Of a DNA stretch of 64,000 bases, positions 34,490 through 45,727 are shown piece by piece (within the stretch, counting starts at the first letter, position 1; the number at the start of each line of letters is the position of its first letter). Under the pieces are notes generated by a model. That model was not told the DNA's origin. It saw nothing but the letters and a program-made list of their open reading frames with translations, and did no database searches. Source of the stretch: Calothrix membranacea FACHB-236 (GTDB lineage Bacteria; Cyanobacteriota; Cyanobacteriia; Cyanobacteriales; Nostocaceae); assembly GCF_014696315.1 (NCBI RefSeq), contig NZ_JACJPX010000001.1, positions 186,001-250,000 on the forward strand. The letters are read 5' to 3'. The position numbers were made by a program, and so were the translations under genes.

Positions 34490-34572
34490 GGCCAACACTC
34501 CAGAGTCAGGTGTGTGACTTTATTGTAGTAATTATTCACGTAGAGGGAAAGGAAATGAGTGCTGAGTAGGAG

Positions 34573-34592
34573 AGACGCGATGAATCGCGTCT
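34573..34592. repeat. AGACGCGAT palindrome
   Basis: AGACGCGAT-GA-ATCGCGTCT, a second copy of the palindrome at 28979-28998, in the gap between divergent genes. Confidence 0.55.
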
Positions 34593-34756
34593 GTACAAGA
34601 GTGTTGAGTGGTAAATCGCTCAAATTTATTCTCCCTCTGCGCCTCTGCTCCCCAAAGCAATTAATTATTCGCTCAATATTTTGTAACCCTCAGTCTCCTG
34701 GTATCTAGGCAATATTGGTGAGCGATCGCGGGTGTTTTCACGCTATAAAAAGAATA

Positions 34757-36577
34757 ATGAAGACTAAAAAGAACCGAAACACTCTGCGGCAATCACTGGC
34801 AGTTTTCCGTTATAGCGGACGAGCTATTGGCTTGGTTTGGACTACTAGCCGTGCTTTGACGATTATTCTTGCTACTTTAACTTTAGTAGCTGGTCTTTTA
34901 CCAGCTGCGATCGCTTACATTGGTAAGTTAATTGTAGATGCGGTGGTATTATCTGCCCAAGCTGGTGCAGATGGTGATATTTCTCGTCCTTTAATGTATG
35001 TAGGATTAGAAGCGATCGCAGTCATTATATTAGCCGGTAGTCAACGGGGTTTGACTATTTGTCAATCGCTGTTGCGGGCGCTACTAGGTCAGCGAGTAAA
35101 TTTACTGATTTTAGAAAAGTCGCTCACTCTCGATTTAAAATATTTTGAAGATTCGGAATTTTATGACAAACTGCTGAATGCGCGACGAGAAGCTTCAGTT
35201 CGTCCGCTTTCTTTAGTTAACCGCACCTTTGGGTTGGTACAAAATGCCCTTTCACTAGTGACTTACGGTATCTTGCTGGTGAAGTTTTCTTTATGGGCAG
35301 TAATAGTGCTAATTTTAGCAGCTATGCCTGCATTTATTGGCGAAACAAAATTTGCTGGTCAAGCCTTTCGCCTATTTAGTTGGCGTGCGCCAGAAACCCG
35401 TCAACAACATTATTTAGAGAATCTTTTAGCCAGAGAAGATTTTGTTACCGAAGTTAAACTTTACCAATTAGGAGAAATGCTGCTAGGACGATACCGCCAG
35501 CTATTTAATAACCTTTATGGTGAAGACCGTGATTTAACTTTGCGGCGGGGATGGTGGGGTTATCTTTTAAGTTTGGTAAGTACTACAGCCTTTTATTTAG
35601 CATATGGTTGGATTGTCATCGAAACAGTATTAAGTAAAATTTCCTTGGGAGATATGACGATGTATCTCACAGTATTTCGCCAAGGACAATCAACTTTTTC
35701 TGCAGCTTTAACTTCCATTGGTGGAATGTACGAAGATAATCTTTATCTTTCCAACCTTTATGAATTTTTAGAAGAGCAAACACCACAACCCTGGGGTACA
35801 GCTACTAAAGGAATAAATCCCAAAGATGGGATTAGATTTGAGAATGTATCTTTTACTTATCCAGGAAGTTCCCAACCCGCCTTGCAAAATATTTCTTTAC
35901 ATTTAACACCAGGAGAAAAATTAGCAATTGTCGGTGAGAATGGTTCCGGTAAAACTACTTTAATTAAATTACTCACCCGACTTTACACTCCAGATTCCGG
36001 CAGAATTCTACTTGATGGTTTAGATTTACAAGAATGGGATATAGAAGTATTACACCGTCGCATTGGTGTCATTTTCCAGAACTTTGTGCGCTACCAATTC
36101 ACCGTCGGAGAAAATATTGGTGTTGGTGATGTGGAATATTTAGAAGACACAAACCGCTGGCAAAAAGCTGCTCAAAAAGGCATGGCACAACCTTTTATTA
36201 ATGAATTACCTAACAGTTTCCAAACTCAACTAGGGCGTTGGTTTAAGGGAGGGCAAGAACTCTCTGGAGGACAGTGGCAAAAAATTGCCCTCTCCCGTGC
36301 TTTTATGCGAAGCCGCGCCGATATTTTAGTATTAGACGAACCAACATCAGCAATGGATGCTCAAGCTGAATTTGATATTTTCAATCATTTTCGCACTGTC
36401 ACAAAAAATCAAATGGTATTTTTAATTTCTCATAGGTTTTCCACAGTTCGTATGGCTGACAATATTATGGTTATTGAAAGTGGAAAAGTTGTAGAACAAG
36501 GAACTCACGAAGAATTATTAGCCACAGGCGGACAGTATGCGAAGCTGTTTTTATTGCAAGCAGCCGGGTATCAGTAG
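34757..36577 (+). CDS. ABC exporter (fused permease-ATPase)
   Basis: A half-transporter with an N-terminal six-helix exporter domain (about 25-330) and a C-terminal ATPase (about 355-600). ATPase motifs are VGENGSGKTTLIKLL (Walker A), GVIFQNFVRYQ (Q-loop), LSGGQWQKIALSRAF (signature), ADILVLDEPTSAMD (Walker B) and ISHRFSTVRMAD (H-loop). It functions as a dimer. The substrate is unknown; lipid, peptide or drug export are all possible for the family. A longer frame begins at 34715; ATG 34757 (MKTKKNRNTLRQ) is preferred (606 residues). Confidence 0.92.
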   Translation: MKTKKNRNTLRQSLAVFRYSGRAIGLVWTTSRALTIILATLTLVAGLLPAAIAYIGKLIVDAVVLSAQAGADGDISRPLMYVGLEAIAVIILAGSQRGLTICQSLLRALLGQRVNLLILEKSLTLDLKYFEDSEFYDKLLNARREASVRPLSLVNRTFGLVQNALSLVTYGILLVKFSLWAVIVLILAAMPAFIGETKFAGQAFRLFSWRAPETRQQHYLENLLAREDFVTEVKLYQLGEMLLGRYRQLFNNLYGEDRDLTLRRGWWGYLLSLVSTTAFYLAYGWIVIETVLSKISLGDMTMYLTVFRQGQSTFSAALTSIGGMYEDNLYLSNLYEFLEEQTPQPWGTATKGINPKDGIRFENVSFTYPGSSQPALQNISLHLTPGEKLAIVGENGSGKTTLIKLLTRLYTPDSGRILLDGLDLQEWDIEVLHRRIGVIFQNFVRYQFTVGENIGVGDVEYLEDTNRWQKAAQKGMAQPFINELPNSFQTQLGRWFKGGQELSGGQWQKIALSRAFMRSRADILVLDEPTSAMDAQAEFDIFNHFRTVTKNQMVFLISHRFSTVRMADNIMVIESGKVVEQGTHEELLATGGQYAKLFLLQAAGYQ

Positions 36578-36630
36578 GAGATGAGGGAGATGAGGGAGAT
36601 GAGGGAGATGAGGGAGATGAGGGAGATTAG
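36577..36630. repeat. GGAGATGAG tandem array
   Basis: Six near-perfect 9-bp units (GGAGATGAG) begin at the stop codon of the ABC exporter gene. Same unit as at 26306 and 26838. Confidence 0.75.
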
Positions 36631-36683
36631 GGGGACAAGGAGAAATTACTATTACCTATTCCCCATTCCCCATTCCCCATTCC

Positions 36684-37433
36684 CTACTTCCTCGGAATCT
36701 TATTAAACGGCGCATCCATCACAGCATATTTGTCCCAATCTGGTGCATCAAAGTGCCACCATTCTGTTGCTAAACCTGTAAATCCTCGCTTTCGCATTGC
36801 ATCTTCTAGTGTTTGACGATTTTTGCGAGATTGTACGCTGCCGCCACTATAATTTCTATGAGAAGCTGGTGTAAAAGCATCAAAGGCGCTAGGCATTTCT
36901 AATTCTTTGCCATTACTATCAATTAATATCAAATCTACTGCTGCACCGCGATTATGTCGGGAACCTTTAGCAGGATTACCAACATATCTTTCATCAGGTA
37001 GGATTTTCCACATTTCTTTTTGTACAGAAAGTGGCCTGTAGCAATCATAGACTTTTAAACTTAATTTATTTTTGGCTAAATCTTGTTGTACTAATGAAAG
37101 TTGTTTGGCGGCTCCATAGCGTAATACACATCTAGCTTCAGGATATAATTTCTTTTTCAAGAAGTTATTTGGTGTGGCATAACGGATATCCAGCGCAATA
37201 TTTTTATTGATTGATTGAATATCAACTAGACGTGCATCTGCTGCTGTGATTGCAGTTTGCTCATTTAAATTAGTTTCTGAATTTGGCGAAGCGCTAGGAG
37301 AGATTACTTGATTTGGTTGATTTTGTGAGTTGGCAACGGCATTGTTGTTAGCTACTTTTGCCCCATCGCAAGCAATTATGAGCAAGAAGATACATATTAT
37401 TAAGCTGATAAATTTCGATTTATGATTAATCAT
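36684..37433 (-). CDS. D-Ala-D-Ala dipeptidase (VanX-type, M15D), lipoprotein
   Basis: A zinc dipeptidase of the VanX/DdpX family acting on D-Ala-D-Ala from cell-wall turnover. Zinc ligands lie in GSRHNRGAAVDLI (His and Asp) and EWWHFD (catalytic Glu and His). DIRYATPNNF, VYDCYRPLSVQKEMW and FDAFTPASHRN are the remaining family blocks. The N-terminus is a lipoprotein signal (ICIFLLIIAC, lipobox I-I-A-C) followed by an Asn/Gln/Ser-rich spacer, so the enzyme is envelope-anchored. No VanA/VanH genes are near, which argues for peptidoglycan recycling rather than glycopeptide resistance. Start ATG 37433. Confidence 0.9.
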   Translation of the reverse strand: MINHKSKFISLIICIFLLIIACDGAKVANNNAVANSQNQPNQVISPSASPNSETNLNEQTAITAADARLVDIQSINKNIALDIRYATPNNFLKKKLYPEARCVLRYGAAKQLSLVQQDLAKNKLSLKVYDCYRPLSVQKEMWKILPDERYVGNPAKGSRHNRGAAVDLILIDSNGKELEMPSAFDAFTPASHRNYSGGSVQSRKNRQTLEDAMRKRGFTGLATEWWHFDAPDWDKYAVMDAPFNKIPRK

Positions 37434-37844
37434 TAGTTGATAAGTTGAGCAATGATAGTCAATAGCATTATGTAGTCAGTTAATATACACTAAATTTCAA
37501 CTTCGTCAAGTAGATATTATTGCCAGGACACAACAATTTTGTGGCGCTATATGTATACTTCATTTACCTGAAAAACCCTGTATTAGTTATTGGATAAATG
37601 ACTTTGTTAATGCAACGTCAAGTTTAAATCATTTACTACGTACTAAAGCAGCTTGAAAATAAAAAGTAAACTTGATTTTAGAAAGCTTTTTGCTGTACGC
37701 TGTGCAGTCAACTAACTTTGGTTAACTTTTCTGTATTACTCTAGATACAGAGCTAAAAAACTGTGTTTATCACAGGTTATACCGTAAAATCGCCAAGAAA
37801 ACAGAAGCTCGTTACAATCAAGGTTAGGCGTTAAACATTCCAAC
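37434..37844. other. 410-bp gap, no gene seen
   Basis: AT-rich divergent promoter region between the VanX-type gene and the metallophosphoesterase gene. Nothing recognisable beyond possible promoters. Confidence 0.45.
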
Positions 37845-39416
37845 ATGAGATTGATATCCGAACCACCAATTCCCGTAAAAATTCAAAAAATGCAGGAACG
37901 GGTGCGTTGGCTTCATCCCCAGATTGTGCAGCGAGGAATCGACCAAACCAGTATGGTTGTGGACGATAACCAGGATGAGAATCCGGAATTTTCTTTTATG
38001 GTTATCGGTGATAGCGGGACAAAATCCCATTTCGGATACCATCCCCAACGACAAGTAGCTGAACTCATGCTTGCTCATAAGGATGATTGCCGTTTTGTGT
38101 TACACACTGGTGATGTCATTTATGTGGTGGGTTCCCATGAATATTACCCGGCAAATTTTATCGAACCTTACCGGGAATTTTTGGTAGGTGGAGAAAATCC
38201 TCAGAAAATTGCCTACGATCGCATGGTGTTTAATCTGCCATTTCTGCCAGTACTAGGCAATCACGATTACTATGATGTGCCTTTGATGTACCGTCTGCTG
38301 ACAGGTAGCACATTACGGCTACGGCGGATGCTACGTTATAAAGATTTTGAAATTGGTTGGCATGGTTCCAATCAAGGTGATGCATTCTCACGGGCTTTTC
38401 TCGATTATCTAGCAGCAGTTGCATCTCCCGAAGAATTAACGCAGCACTTAGACAGTCACTATACTGCTAAAACCGACAATGGGCGATGTTTGCGTTATCA
38501 ACCAGGCGTTTTTACCCGCATACCCAACCGCTATTACACTTATAGATATGGCGGTATAGATTTTTTTGCCCTTGATTCCAACACCTTTAACGAACCTTCG
38601 CCTTTACCTACCACTCAAGAGGGAGAACTGTATCGGCGGGAATTGCAGAAGCGTCGCCAGCAAATTGATCAAGAAGAAGTGCAGATTTTGGAAATGAGCG
38701 ATCGCCTCAATCCAGATAACCCTGAGGAAGCGGAACAATTAGACGACCTTAGTGCCAAATTAGACCAAATCAATGAAGTCAAAATTGACATTGAAAAACA
38801 ACTTTCCTCCCACAGCGCACCTAAGATTGACTTTGAACAACTAGACTGGTTGCGTAGTCGGCTGATTGAATCTTGGAATAACCCCGAGGTGCGCGGACGG
38901 ATCATTTATCTCCACCATCCCCCATATGTAACAGAAGCTACTAAGTGGCATCAAGCCCAAACCTTAGCAGTACGTTATCGGCTGCGTTGGGTATTTGAAC
39001 AAGTAGCGGAAAGCCTGGGTTCTTTAGTTAAAGAGCGTCCGCTAGTAGATTTAATCCTCAGTGGTCACGCTCATTGCCTAGAATATCTCCGCACCGTTGA
39101 CACTGGTTATGCTGACTCCCATATCAACTACATTATCTCTGGTGGTAGCGGTCGTCGTCCCCGCCGCCAGCGCTCAGAGGGAACTGAACTAGAGGAGACT
39201 TTTACCGACAGTTCCGGTAGTTCAACCCGCAAAGTTGCTGATTCGTTATTATATGTAGGACGCACTGGCTACAGTTCGCAAAAGCGGTTACCTTATTCAT
39301 GTGTGCGGATTGATGTTCATAATGGCACCCCACTTAAATTTACAGTCAAACCATTAGTTGCAGAGCGTGTTGGTGAATATTGGTTTAATAATCAATTTGA
39401 CCCGTTTGTAATTTAA
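37845..39416 (+). CDS. Calcineurin-like metallophosphoesterase
   Basis: A 523-residue cytoplasmic phosphoesterase. Metal-site motifs in order are FMVIGDSGTKSHFG (D-x-G in place of the usual DxH), HTGDVIYVVG (GD), PVLGNHDYYD (GNHD), a His in IIYLHHPPY and LSGHAHCLEY (GHxH). A coiled-coil insert (about 265-325, rich in Glu/Gln/Leu) separates the halves of the domain. The substrate cannot be inferred. Start ATG 37845. Monocistronic. Confidence 0.88.
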   Translation: MRLISEPPIPVKIQKMQERVRWLHPQIVQRGIDQTSMVVDDNQDENPEFSFMVIGDSGTKSHFGYHPQRQVAELMLAHKDDCRFVLHTGDVIYVVGSHEYYPANFIEPYREFLVGGENPQKIAYDRMVFNLPFLPVLGNHDYYDVPLMYRLLTGSTLRLRRMLRYKDFEIGWHGSNQGDAFSRAFLDYLAAVASPEELTQHLDSHYTAKTDNGRCLRYQPGVFTRIPNRYYTYRYGGIDFFALDSNTFNEPSPLPTTQEGELYRRELQKRRQQIDQEEVQILEMSDRLNPDNPEEAEQLDDLSAKLDQINEVKIDIEKQLSSHSAPKIDFEQLDWLRSRLIESWNNPEVRGRIIYLHHPPYVTEATKWHQAQTLAVRYRLRWVFEQVAESLGSLVKERPLVDLILSGHAHCLEYLRTVDTGYADSHINYIISGGSGRRPRRQRSEGTELEETFTDSSGSSTRKVADSLLYVGRTGYSSQKRLPYSCVRIDVHNGTPLKFTVKPLVAERVGEYWFNNQFDPFVI

Positions 39417-39935
39417 AAGGTAATGAATAAGTAGGTTGGCGAAATTAAAGATAACTGGCTGAGGCTGTCATTGGTCATTGGTCATTGGTAAGGATTTTAA
39501 ACCTATTTACGTGTATTAACATAGTTGGGTTTATTTTTACCAACTTACTTACTGTTGACAGTTAACTGTCAACGGTCAACTAATTGAATAAAATAATTTA
39601 TTTATTGCAAAGATTATTTGAATTAGTATTAGCCTGCTTAATAATATTTAAGCTATTACTATAAAAATTCATACCTCAGCTAGATGACAAAAAAATCAAT
39701 AATTGTAGTAGTTAAAAATCTCAGAAATTTGAGTTTCTGGCGTTAATTTCATCAATAAAAGGGAACTATATACAATGACCATCTTCTCAAAAATGTTTAG
39801 ACCCTGAAATAGGGGACTGGGAATTGGCAACTATTCAAAATTTTGCAGTTTTTTATACTGAAGAGTTTGTAGTTGTTCATTCTAGAGAAGTTTGGGAGGA
39901 AAAATTTTGTTATCAAAATTCCCAAAATCAGAGCC
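39417..39935. promoter_or_regulatory. 520-bp gap with 20-bp palindrome and STRR
   Basis: TCATTGG units stand at 39470-39490. GTTGACAGTTAACTGTCAAC (39554-39573) is a perfect 20-bp palindrome about 360 bp before the five-GAF kinase gene. It may be a regulator site or a repeat. No gene is visible. Confidence 0.35.
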
Positions 39936-42900
39936 ATGACACTTAATTCAACTTCCACGAAAAATGAAATTCTATTGTCAAGTATGGAACTGCAAGAACA
40001 ACTAGAGCAACAAAAAGCCTTAGCTAATGTAATTGTGCGGATTCGGGAGTCACTTGACCTAGAAACGATTTTTCAAACTACTGTGACAGCAGTACTGCAA
40101 TTACTGAATGCAGACCGTGTAGCAGTATTCCAGTTTAATCATCAAATAGAGTGGGAAGGTGAATTTGTTTGTGAAGCGATCGCACCTGGCTGGGACTCGG
40201 TAATAGGAACTAAAGTGCATGGCAACTGTTTTGGAGAAAAATTTGCTACCCAGTATCAACAAGGACAGGTGCAAGCGGTTGCTGATATTTATGATGCAGG
40301 ACTCAATCATTGCTATGTAGAAATCTTCAGTCAATTTCAGGTACGCGCTAACTTGGTTGTGCCTTTATTACAGGAACAAGAAGTGTGGGGCTTGCTTTGC
40401 ATTCATCAGTGCAGCGAGGCGCGTAACTGGAAAGAATCGGAAATTGAATTTATCTATCAAATTGCTAATCATTTAACTGTTGCGATTCAACAAGCAAAAC
40501 ACTTGCATGAAGCACAATTACAAGCCGCCAAATTAGCACAAGCAGCCCAGCGCGATCAAGTAATTGCTCAGATTGTCGATAAAATTCGTTCGCCGTTGGA
40601 TATCGAAAGCATCTTTGCAATGACAACACTAGAAATCCGCCAGCTGCTGCAAGCTGACAGAGTAGCAATCTTTCGCTTCAATGCCGATTGGAGTGGTAAA
40701 TTTGTGGCGGAATCATTTGCGGAAGGCTGGATACCTTTGGTGGGTGTAGAAACTGCGATCGCGGATACTTATTTACAGCAAAATCAAGGGGGACGCTACA
40801 TTAACAATGAAACATTTACTATTAATGATATTTATCAAGCAGGATTATCCGACTGTCACGTTGCGTTATTAGAACAATTTCAAGCAAAAGCTTTTGCAAC
40901 AGCTCCCATTCTCCAAGGAGATAAACTCTGGGGAGTCATTGGCGCTTATCAAAATTCCTCACCAAGAAAGTGGCAATCTTATGAAATTGAATCGCTAACC
41001 AAAATTAGTAGACAAATTGGTTTAGCCTTGCAACACCATCAATTATTTGCCCAAGCTCAATACCAAGCAGAGCAACAAAAGACATTAACCAGCGTCATTA
41101 CTCGCATTCGCGAATCTTTGGATTTAGATATCATCTTCCAAACTACAGTTACACAAGTGCGACAAATGCTACAAGCTGACAGAGTAGCAGTCTTTTGTTT
41201 CGATCCGCAAAAAGATTCCCAAGGAGAATTTATTTCTGAGGATGTTGCACCGAACTGGGAATCAATAATTGCTGCCAAAACCCCAGAAAATTCCTTTGGA
41301 GAACAGTTTACTGCTTATTATCAACAGGGAACAGTCAAAGCGATCGCTGATATTTTCACAGAGAGATTAAGTGAGTCTCATATAGCAATTCTCAGCAAAT
41401 TTCAGGTGCGAGCTAAACTGGTAGTACCTTTACTGAAACGAGGAGATTTATGGGGCTTTTTGTGTGTTCATCAATGTAGTAGTCCGCGCAATTGGCAATC
41501 TTCGGAAATTGAATTTGTCAGCCAAATTGGTGAAAATTTAGGAGTCGCTTTACAACATAACGAACTTTTATTAGAAGCGAGATATCAAACAGAACAGCAA
41601 AAAACATTAACTGGTGTAATTGCCCGGATTCGTGAATCTTTAGATTTGGAGAAAATTTTTCAAACTTCTGTGAGCGAAGTGCGACAGCTGCTGAAAGCTA
41701 GCCGGGTAGGTGTCTTCCGTTTCGATCCTTTATCAGATTGGGCTGGAGAATTTATCTACGAAGATGTAGCTTCCGATTTTACTTCCGCAATCAAAGAAAA
41801 AGTTTATGACCATTGTTTTAGCGAACAATTTGCTTCTCTTTACGCTCAAGGTCGAGTTAATACAGTTGCAGATATTTATCAAGATAAATTTAAAGACTGC
41901 TATATCAAAATCTTAGAAAGATTCCAAGTCCGCGCCAATATGGTTGCGCCTCTATTAAAGCAAGGTGAACTTTGGGGATTACTTTGCATTCATCAATGTG
42001 ACACACCTCGCAATTGGCAAACTTCAGAAATTGAATTTGTAAGCCAAATAGCCGAACAATTGGGAGTGGCTTTAAAACAGGATTCTTACTTAAAGCAGTT
42101 TCAAATGCAAGCTGTGCAGTTAGCAGAAGCTAAAGAACGAGAAAAAGCAATGGAAAGGCAAAAACTGCTAGCTGCAACTATTGATAAAATCCGCCAATCC
42201 CTCGATATTCAAACAATTTTTAAAACTACTACTCAAGCAGTTCTAGAATTACTAGAAGTTGAGCGCATTGCCATCTACCGCTTTAACTCAGATTGGAGTG
42301 GTAAATTTGTAGCTGATTCCTTTAAAGATGGTTGGAAACCGATGACACAAGCCCAACCAATGATCATCGAAAACTTTGCAAGTACAGATGATGATAATGA
42401 ACTCCCTCGTAACGAAACTTTTGTGCCTATTCGTCAAGGTGAAAAATTATGGGGATTATTAGTTGCTTATCAAAATTCGCACCCACGTTATTGGAAAGAC
42501 GAAGAAATTAATTTATTGGCGCAAGTAGGCGTGCAGTTAGGGATTGCACTTCAGCAAGGAGAATTGCTGGAGCAAACCAAACGTCAAACTTTAGAATTGA
42601 CTCAAGCTCTACAAGAATTAAAACAAACTCAATCGCGTTTAATTCAAGGGGAAAAAATGGCTGGGTTAGGGCAACTAATTGCTGGAGTTGCTCATGAAAT
42701 CAACAATCCTGTAACTTTTATTTCCGGTAACCTTGTGCATTTAAATGAATATACTGACGAACTATTGAAAGTTGTCAATCTTTATTGGCAACATGATTCA
42801 TTATTTCCAGAGATTCAGAAACAAATTAATCGCAAAGAGTTGGAATTTATCATCAAAGATTTACCCAAAACTATCGATTCCATGAAGATAGGCACCGACA

Positions 42901-43475
42901 GAATTGACCAGATTGTGCTATCACTGCGAAACTTCTCGCGTACAGATGAAGGCGAATTGAAGTTAGTCGATATTCATGAAGGCTTAGATAGTACTTTGCT
43001 CATCTTAGGACATCGCTTTAAAAATCATAAAGAGCGTCCACCAATTTCAATTGTGAAAGAATATGGTATTTTACCTTTCGTTGAATGCTATCCCGCACAA
43101 ATCAATCAAGTGCTGATGAATCTATTGAGTAATAGTGTTGATGCCTTAGAAGAAAAATTTAATGTCATTAACAAAAGGTATTTACATTCATCAATAAAAA
43201 CCCCAAATACTCCTTTAAATATTTGGATTAGTACGCAAACTTTAAATAGCCACATTATCATTAAAATAGCTGATAATGGCTTAGGCATTCCTGAAGAAGT
43301 GAGGACTCGAATTTTTGAACCATTTTTTACCACAAAAGAGGTAGGAAAAGGCACAGGATTAGGGTTATCTATCAGCTATCAAATAGTAGTTGAAAAACAT
43401 CACGGGCAGATTAGATGTTCTTCCCAACCCGGACAAGGTACAGAGTTTACAATTGAAATTCCCATTAAACACTGA
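39936..43475 (+). CDS. Histidine kinase with five GAF domains (phytochrome/CBCR-like)
   Basis: A soluble 1179-residue kinase. GAF1 spans about 25-185, GAF2 208-366, GAF3 381-541, GAF4 555-715 and GAF5 743-875; the kinase follows, with H-box [12 protein letters not shown] (about 918), [19 protein letters not shown] and [18 protein letters not shown]1-4 are of the phytochrome/cyanobacteriochrome type ([22 protein letters not shown]). The bilin-binding position reads C126-Y in GAF1, C307-H in GAF2 (the classical Cys-His), S481-H in GAF3 and C655-Y in GAF4; GAF5 lacks the segment. GAF2 is thus the best bilin-binding candidate. No receiver or output domain is fused. The frame can be extended to 39873, but ATG 39936 is preferred. 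A light-sensing role is inferred. Confidence 0.9.
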   Translation: MTLNSTSTKNEILLSSMELQEQLEQQKALANVIVRIRESLDLETIFQTTVTAVLQLLNADRVAVFQFNHQIEWEGEFVCEAIAPGWDSVIGTKVHGNCFGEKFATQYQQGQVQAVADIYDAGLNHCYVEIFSQFQVRANLVVPLLQEQEVWGLLCIHQCSEARNWKESEIEFIYQIANHLTVAIQQAKHLHEAQLQAAKLAQAAQRDQVIAQIVDKIRSPLDIESIFAMTTLEIRQLLQADRVAIFRFNADWSGKFVAESFAEGWIPLVGVETAIADTYLQQNQGGRYINNETFTINDIYQAGLSDCHVALLEQFQAKAFATAPILQGDKLWGVIGAYQNSSPRKWQSYEIESLTKISRQIGLALQHHQLFAQAQYQAEQQKTLTSVITRIRESLDLDIIFQTTVTQVRQMLQADRVAVFCFDPQKDSQGEFISEDVAPNWESIIAAKTPENSFGEQFTAYYQQGTVKAIADIFTERLSESHIAILSKFQVRAKLVVPLLKRGDLWGFLCVHQCSSPRNWQSSEIEFVSQIGENLGVALQHNELLLEARYQTEQQKTLTGVIARIRESLDLEKIFQTSVSEVRQLLKASRVGVFRFDPLSDWAGEFIYEDVASDFTSAIKEKVYDHCFSEQFASLYAQGRVNTVADIYQDKFKDCYIKILERFQVRANMVAPLLKQGELWGLLCIHQCDTPRNWQTSEIEFVSQIAEQLGVALKQDSYLKQFQMQAVQLAEAKEREKAMERQKLLAATIDKIRQSLDIQTIFKTTTQAVLELLEVERIAIYRFNSDWSGKFVADSFKDGWKPMTQAQPMIIENFASTDDDNELPRNETFVPIRQGEKLWGLLVAYQNSHPRYWKDEEINLLAQVGVQLGIALQQGELLEQTKRQTLELTQALQELKQTQSRLIQGEKMAGLGQLIAGVAHEINNPVTFISGNLVHLNEYTDELLKVVNLYWQHDSLFPEIQKQINRKELEFIIKDLPKTIDSMKIGTDRIDQIVLSLRNFSRTDEGELKLVDIHEGLDSTLLILGHRFKNHKERPPISIVKEYGILPFVECYPAQINQVLMNLLSNSVDALEEKFNVINKRYLHSSIKTPNTPLNIWISTQTLNSHIIIKIADNGLGIPEEVRTRIFEPFFTTKEVGKGTGLGLSISYQIVVEKHHGQIRCSSQPGQGTEFTIEIPIKH

Positions 43476-43481
43476 CCGAAT

Positions 43482-43525
43482 TTTAGATTTTAGATTTTAG
43501 ATTTTAGATTTTAAATTTTGGATTC
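43482..43525. repeat. (TTTTAGA)n STRR
   Basis: Five or six TTTTAGA heptamers in tandem just after the kinase stop codon, a cyanobacterial short tandemly repeated repetitive sequence. Confidence 0.7.
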
Positions 43526-43750
43526 AATCTAAAATCAAAAATTGATTTACTCGCATTAATGCATGGGGTTAATCCAAAATCCAAAATTGATTGACATTAG
43601 GATTAATGAATTTAGAGCCTTGGTATCTTTGTGTGTAAATACAATTTATTGTGAATTGCAAAGATACCAAGAAAACTCTATAGGATTCATACTTGATTTA
43701 TGAAATATACGTATGGTGTGTTTTCGCGCAGCGCACCATACACATACTTG

Positions 43751-43850
43751 TACCAATTTGAAAAAAGAACGCGACAGATTGTAGGGGCAAGGCACTGCTT
43801 TGCCCTCTAGAATATATTGATGTGTCGCAAACATTATTTGAATTGGTATT
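43751..43850. repeat. MITE copy A, TACCAATTTGAA ends
   Basis: TACCAATTTGAA at the left and TTGAATTGGTA at the right form inverted ends of a 100-bp element. Inside, GCGACAGATT and TGTGTCGC form a second inverted pair around GGGGCAAGGCACTGCTTTGC. Similar elements lie at 49334 (right end altered) and, inverted, at 61566-61668. No coding capacity. Confidence 0.7.
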
Positions 43851-43888
43851 AGATTTTTTCAATAATCAAATCAGATTCCTATATTTAC

Positions 43889-45727
43889 TTACAGATAATA
43901 CCTGACAGTGGTGACAACGCGACTTTTTTTAGCCCTTAAAGCCGTTTTTAAGAACAAGGTTGTTTGGTTATGCAAAATGCTATCCCACCAGTTGCGAGTT
44001 ACAAAAGCGGGAATAATGATTGTTGTGAAAACATCGGGATGGCGTTCTTCAAACTGAGACACAAAATCGACAATGGGAGTAATTACCGAACGGTAGGGGG
44101 AATCGATAATTTCTAAAGGAATATCAGACTCTAATTGTCGCCATTTTTCTTGCAGTTGCTCTCTGTCTGTAGAACCGTTAATATCTACATGGACTGCGAC
44201 AATTTCATCAGCAATTGTGCGTGCATAATCTAAGGCTTCTACGGTTCCTCGATTTAGATGTCCTACTATTACTACAGCTGGGTGAGTAACTACTGCTGGT
44301 TGTGGGCGAGGAATATAGCTGCGAGGTGGTAATCCTTGAAGACTCAAGCGTTCGGCTACGTATTTATAATGACGGTGAATGCTAGAAAATAGCGCCACCA
44401 CTACAGGAATAGCCACTACAACTAACCAAGCTCCTAACATGAACTTTGTGGAGACAATGACTATCAGCACCACTAATGTTGCGATCGCACCCAAGCCGTT
44501 CATGAAAGCGCTAGCACGCCAATTCGGTTCCCGCGATTGGAACCAATGGCGCACCATCCCAGCTTGCGACAGCGTAAAGGAAGTAAATACACCTACCGCA
44601 TACAGGGGAATAACGGCGTTAACTTGTCCTTTGAAGATAATTACTAAAATTCCTGCACACAAGCTGAGGAGAATAATCCCGTTAGAGTAGACTAAGCGAT
44701 CGCCCAACAAAGCTAATTGTCGGGGTAAGAAGCCATCTCGTGCCAAAAAGTAACAAAGTCTAGGGAAATCTGCATAACTGGTATTTGCGGCTAATAGTAA
44801 CACTAGCAAGGTCACAATTTGCACAAAATAATAAAATGCGCCATTTCCTAAAATTTCTCTACCTAAAAGAGAAACCACAGTTTGTCCTTCTTCAGGTACA
44901 ACATGGTACACATTTGATAAATATGTGATACCAATAAACATGAAACCGAGAATACCACCCAAATAAAGCAAGGTAATGCGGGCGTTTTTCCACTCTGGTT
45001 CCTTAAATGCTAAAACACCATCAGAAATTGCTTCTACTCCTGTGAGTGCTGTACATCCAGCCGAAAATGCTCGCAAAATAAAGAACAAACTCAGTCCTTC
45101 TTGTACAGGGATGGGAGGATATTCTGCGATCGCTTGTCCAGTAACCTGCTTGAACAAGCCGATTACAATCAGCACAAAAATACTCACAATAAACCCATAG
45201 GTAGGAATCATAAATATTCTGCCTGATTCCTTCACACCTCTAAGATTTGCCAGCATTAACAAGAAAATGAAAATTAAGCACAGACTGACAGTGAAAGGCC
45301 TGAGCGATGGAATGGCTGAGGTGAGCGCAGCTGTACCCGCAGATATACTGACAGTGACTGTCAATATATAGTCAATCATCAGTGAACCCCCTGCTACTAG
45401 ACCGGGATAAAGACCCAAGTTTTCTCTAGCAACAATATAGGAACCACCGCCTTTAGGATAAGCGCGAATAGTTTGCCGATAGGATAGTACAACTATGCAC
45501 AGCAGGAGAATAATTGCGATCGCGATCGGTAGCGATAAACCAAGTGCGCCACTTCCAGCTGCGACTAAAACTAACAGGATTTCTTCTGTTGCATAAGCCA
45601 CAGAGGAGAGCGCATCCGAAGAAAGAACCGCCAAAGCAGCCGCATTACTCAATCGCTCTTCACTATGAGCGCTGGTTGGTAATGATTTACCGAGTAGAAA
45701 TTGTTTTATCTGTGGGTAGAGGGACAT
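43889..45727 (-). CDS. APC-superfamily transporter, KimA-like
   Basis: A 612-residue protein with about twelve membrane helices followed by a soluble C-terminal domain of about 150 residues (VVIVGHLNRGTVEALDYA, VAVHVDINGSTDREQL). Motifs SSDALSSVAYATEEIL, YRQTIRAYPKGGGSYIVA, DYILTVTVSISAGTAAL and FSAGCTALTGVEAISDGV match the APC group that includes Bacillus KimA (YdaO), a potassium importer. Amino-acid transport was the older annotation of this group. Substrate is inferred. The longest frame starts at 45853; AGGTGG 8 nt before ATG 45727 (MSLYPQIKQF) sets the start. Confidence 0.88.
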   Translation of the reverse strand: MSLYPQIKQFLLGKSLPTSAHSEERLSNAAALAVLSSDALSSVAYATEEILLVLVAAGSGALGLSLPIAIAIILLLCIVVLSYRQTIRAYPKGGGSYIVARENLGLYPGLVAGGSLMIDYILTVTVSISAGTAALTSAIPSLRPFTVSLCLIFIFLLMLANLRGVKESGRIFMIPTYGFIVSIFVLIVIGLFKQVTGQAIAEYPPIPVQEGLSLFFILRAFSAGCTALTGVEAISDGVLAFKEPEWKNARITLLYLGGILGFMFIGITYLSNVYHVVPEEGQTVVSLLGREILGNGAFYYFVQIVTLLVLLLAANTSYADFPRLCYFLARDGFLPRQLALLGDRLVYSNGIILLSLCAGILVIIFKGQVNAVIPLYAVGVFTSFTLSQAGMVRHWFQSREPNWRASAFMNGLGAIATLVVLIVIVSTKFMLGAWLVVVAIPVVVALFSSIHRHYKYVAERLSLQGLPPRSYIPRPQPAVVTHPAVVIVGHLNRGTVEALDYARTIADEIVAVHVDINGSTDREQLQEKWRQLESDIPLEIIDSPYRSVITPIVDFVSQFEERHPDVFTTIIIPAFVTRNWWDSILHNQTTLFLKTALRAKKSRVVTTVRYYL

